Below, in pieces: positions 61,960 through 64,000 of a stretch of 64,000 bases of DNA. Numbering within the stretch: position 1 is the stretch's first letter; each line of letters begins with the position of its first letter. Below the pieces are notes generated by a model. It searched no databases. It was given only the letters and a program-made list of their open reading frames with translations, and was not told where the DNA came from. Both the position numbers and the translations under genes were made by a program. This DNA is from Candidatus Palibaumannia cicadellinicola (GTDB lineage Bacteria; Pseudomonadota; Gammaproteobacteria; Enterobacterales; Enterobacteriaceae): NCBI RefSeq assembly GCF_000754265.1, contig NZ_CP008985.1, forward strand, positions 248,001 through 312,000. Reading direction: 5' to 3'.

Positions 61960-61984
61960 CCCTGTTGCAGGATAAGTAACAGGG
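61960..61984. repeat. Inverted repeat in the rpsA leader
   Basis: Arms ccctgtt (61960-61966) and aacaggg (61978-61984) are perfect reverse complements around 11 bases, 60 bases upstream of rpsA. E. coli rpsA has a structured leader without a strong Shine-Dalgarno sequence that S1 uses for autoregulation; here too only GAAG, 11 bases from the ATG, is seen. The hairpin could be part of such a leader or end the cmk message. Confidence 0.5.
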
Positions 61985-62045
61985 CGTGTATAGCAACCCC
62001 ATCAAGTAGGATGGACGTTAATAAAAAATTTGAAGATTATCAAAT

Positions 62046-63704
62046 ATGACAAAATCTTTTGCTCAACTCTTTGAAGAATCTCTGAAAAACATCGCAACCA
62101 GTCCGGGTTCCATCGTTCGCGGTACTGTAGTTTCTATTGCCAAAGACGTGGTTTTAGTTGATGCTGGCCTCAAATCTGAATCCGCTATTCCTATAGCGCA
62201 ATTTTGTAATGCCCAGGGAGAACTAGAAATAGAAGTTAATGATCAGGTTGATGTAGCGTTAGATGCAGTAGAAGATGGTTTCGGTGAGACTCTACTTTCT
62301 CGTGAAAAAGCCAAGCGTCACGAAGCCTGGTTGATACTAGAAAGAGCTTACGAAGAAGCTGCAACCGTTATCGGAATAATAAATAGTAAAGTTAAGGGTG
62401 GTTTTACCGTTGAATTGAACGGTATTCGTGCTTTCTTGCCTGGTTCTTTAGTTGACATGCGTCCTGTTCGTGACACACTACATCTCGAAGGCAAAGAACT
62501 AGAGTTTAAAGTCATCAAGCTAGATCAAAAACGTAATAATGTCGTTGTTTCGCGTCGTGCAGTGATTGAATCTGAAAATAGTTTTGAACGAGATCAGCTG
62601 CTGGAAAATATGCAGGAGGGCATAGAAGCTAAAGGTATTGTAAAGAATCTTACCGACTACGGCGCATTTGTTGATCTAGGTGGTGTAGACGGTCTACTAC
62701 ACATTACTGATATGGCCTGGAAGCGTGTTAAGCATCCAAGCGAGATCGTAAATGTAGGCGATGAAATTATTGTAAAAATTCTAAAATTTGATCGAGAGCG
62801 CACCCGTGTATCTCTTGGTTTAAAACAATTAGGGCAAGATCCATGGGTTGCTATTGCTAAACGTTACCCGGAAGGGTCTCGTCTGGCAGGACGAGTAACT
62901 AATCTTACCGACTATGGCTGCTTTGTTGAAATAGAAGCAGGTGTTGAAGGACTAGTACACGTATCAGAAATGGACTGGACGAATAAAAACATCCATCCGT
63001 CTAAAGTAGTTAACGTAAACGATATAGTAGAAGTTATGGTACTTGATGTCGACGAAGAACGTCGTCGTATTTCCCTAGGTTTGAAACAGTGCCAAGCTAA
63101 TCCGTGGCAAAAGTTCGCTGCAAACCATGATAAAGGTGACCGCGTTGAAGGAAAAATTAAATCTATTACCGATTTTGGTATTTTTATCGGTCTCGAAGGA
63201 GGTATCGACGGTCTAGTTCATTTGTCCGACATTTTCTGGAATGTCTCCGGCGAAGAAGCAGCGCGTGAGTATAAAAAAGGTGATGAAATAGCTGCGGTAG
63301 TTTTACAGGTTGACGCTGAACGCGAGCGTATCTCTTTAGGCATTAAGCAGTTAGATGACGATCATTTTCATAACTACTTATCTTTAAATAAGAAAGGTAC
63401 GCTTGTGACTGGTAAAGTAACCGCAGTGGATACTAAAGGTGCTACAGTTGAATTAGCAAGCGGCGTTGAAGGTTATTTGCGTACTTCTGAAGCTGATCGT
63501 AGAGAAGATACAACCCTATTATTGAATGTTGGCGACAACATTGAAGCGAAATTAACCGGGGTTGATCGAACAAATAGGATTGTCAACCTATCAGTTCGCG
63601 CTAAAGACGAAGTTGATGATAAAAATACGATAACTAATAAGCAGGAAGAAAATCACTTCTCCAACGCTATGGTTGAAGCTTTCAAAGCAGCTACCAAAAG
63701 CTAG
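62046..63704 (+). CDS. rpsA: 30S ribosomal protein S1
   Basis: S1 binds mRNA 5' regions and helps the 30S subunit engage structured or weakly led messages. The 552-residue protein (E. coli 557) contains six S1 (OB-fold) repeats; clear examples start with [50 protein letters not shown] (as [18 protein letters not shown]), [28 protein letters not shown] (as [18 protein letters not shown]) and [18 protein letters not shown]. The C-terminal repeat is more divergent and the tail slightly shorter. The start [13 protein letters not shown] is as in E. coli. A weak ribosome-binding site is typical of this gene. Confidence 0.97.
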   Translation: MTKSFAQLFEESLKNIATSPGSIVRGTVVSIAKDVVLVDAGLKSESAIPIAQFCNAQGELEIEVNDQVDVALDAVEDGFGETLLSREKAKRHEAWLILERAYEEAATVIGIINSKVKGGFTVELNGIRAFLPGSLVDMRPVRDTLHLEGKELEFKVIKLDQKRNNVVVSRRAVIESENSFERDQLLENMQEGIEAKGIVKNLTDYGAFVDLGGVDGLLHITDMAWKRVKHPSEIVNVGDEIIVKILKFDRERTRVSLGLKQLGQDPWVAIAKRYPEGSRLAGRVTNLTDYGCFVEIEAGVEGLVHVSEMDWTNKNIHPSKVVNVNDIVEVMVLDVDEERRRISLGLKQCQANPWQKFAANHDKGDRVEGKIKSITDFGIFIGLEGGIDGLVHLSDIFWNVSGEEAAREYKKGDEIAAVVLQVDAERERISLGIKQLDDDHFHNYLSLNKKGTLVTGKVTAVDTKGATVELASGVEGYLRTSEADRREDTTLLLNVGDNIEAKLTGVDRTNRIVNLSVRAKDEVDDKNTITNKQEENHFSNAMVEAFKAATKS

Positions 63705-63770
63705 TAATAACTAGAGAGTAGAGTGTAGTAGAAAAAAACTCATGTTTAGCAGTGTAACCTTGGATAATTC

Positions 63771-64000
63771 ATGACCAAGTCAGAACTTATTGAGAGGCTT
63801 GCTAGCAAGCATCTACAAACCAAATTAGTTGAGGAGGCAGTGAAAGAGATGCTCGAACATATGGCAACAACACTAGCCAGCGGTGAGCGCATCGAAATAC
63901 GTGGTTTCGGCAGTTTTTCTATTCGATACCGTGCCCCGCGTATCGGACGTAATCCAAAAACAGGAGAGAAAGTAGAATTGGAAGGTAAATACGTTCCCTA
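63771..64000 (+). CDS. ihfB: Integration host factor beta subunit (N-terminal part, cut by window edge)
   Basis: IHF is a DNA-bending heterodimer with IhfA. ATG 63771 opens a frame reading [19 protein letters not shown], then [20 protein letters not shown], the core [17 protein letters not shown] with [18 protein letters not shown] at the window end. It matches E. coli IhfB closely but has two residues fewer near residue 14. The intercalating-proline arm NPKTGE is present. About 76 of 94 codons are visible; rpsA-ihfB is the E. coli order. Confidence 0.95.
   Translation, partial: MTKSELIERLASKHLQTKLVEEAVKEMLEHMATTLASGERIEIRGFGSFSIRYRAPRIGRNPKTGEKVELEGKYVP

Overview
The window is a chromosomal segment of a reduced gammaproteobacterial genome, almost certainly an insect endosymbiont derived from the Enterobacterales. 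Nearly every gene is a close relative of an Escherichia coli gene and stands in the E. coli local order, but blocks of neighbours are cleanly missing: recX, rpoS-pcm-surE-truD, mazG, rlmD, gluQ, rsfS-rlmH, rlpA-dacA-ybeD, uvrC and uvrB. Base composition looks near 40% GC by eye, with moderately AT-rich spacers. There are no transposases, prophages or CRISPR arrays. Retention of complete sulfate assimilation, biotin, pantothenate and lipoate genes with mutS and recA recalls the sharpshooter symbiont Candidatus Baumannia cicadellinicola; that name is an inference from gene content, not a database match.

Layout. 1-6.9 kb, minus strand: start of ffh, gshA, tRNA-Arg(ACG), tRNA-Ser(GCT), csrA, alaS, recA. 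7.4-11.5 kb, plus strand: a polar amino-acid (cystine-type) binding protein and permease, then mutS. 11.5-23.1 kb, minus strand: nlpD, ispF, ispD, ftsB and one continuous sulfate-assimilation block, cysJ-cysI-cysH-cysG-cysD-cysN-cysC. 23.4-28.6 kb: queD, queE, eno, pyrG and a RelA truncated to its catalytic half. 29-32.7 kb: mtn, erpA, mrcB. 33-49 kb, plus strand: dksA, pcnB (apparent AUU start), folK, panB, panC, leuS, a broken lptE, holA, nadD, mrdA, mrdB, lipB, lipA, mdtH, pgsA. 49.1-49.6 kb: tRNA-Gly(GCC), tRNA-Cys(GCA), tRNA-Leu(TAA). 49.6-56.6 kb: pgl, bioA, bioBFCD, yvcK. 57-64 kb: the cystine-type ABC ATPase, gpmA, serC, aroA, cmk, rpsA and the start of ihfB.

How the genes fit together. 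CysDN, CysC, CysH and CysIJ take sulfate to sulfide, with CysG supplying sirohaem; GshA then uses cysteine. BioC, BioF, BioA, BioD and BioB cover biotin from malonyl-ACP methylation to sulfur insertion. PanB and PanC supply pantothenate and FolK serves folate. LipB and LipA make lipoate. SerC and AroA feed serine, pyridoxal phosphate and aromatic synthesis. MrcB, MrdA, MrdB, FtsB and NlpD indicate a peptidoglycan wall with elongation and division machinery.

No obviously new multi-gene system is visible. The most notable observations are small-scale: a conserved non-AUG start of pcnB with an E. coli-like N-terminus; a 35-bp tandem duplication that copies the panB ribosome-binding site and start and creates a 12-codon upstream ORF overlapping the true start; a frameshifted, internally deleted lptE; RelA ending immediately after its synthetase core; and a cystine-type transporter whose ATPase lies 48 kb from its partners.
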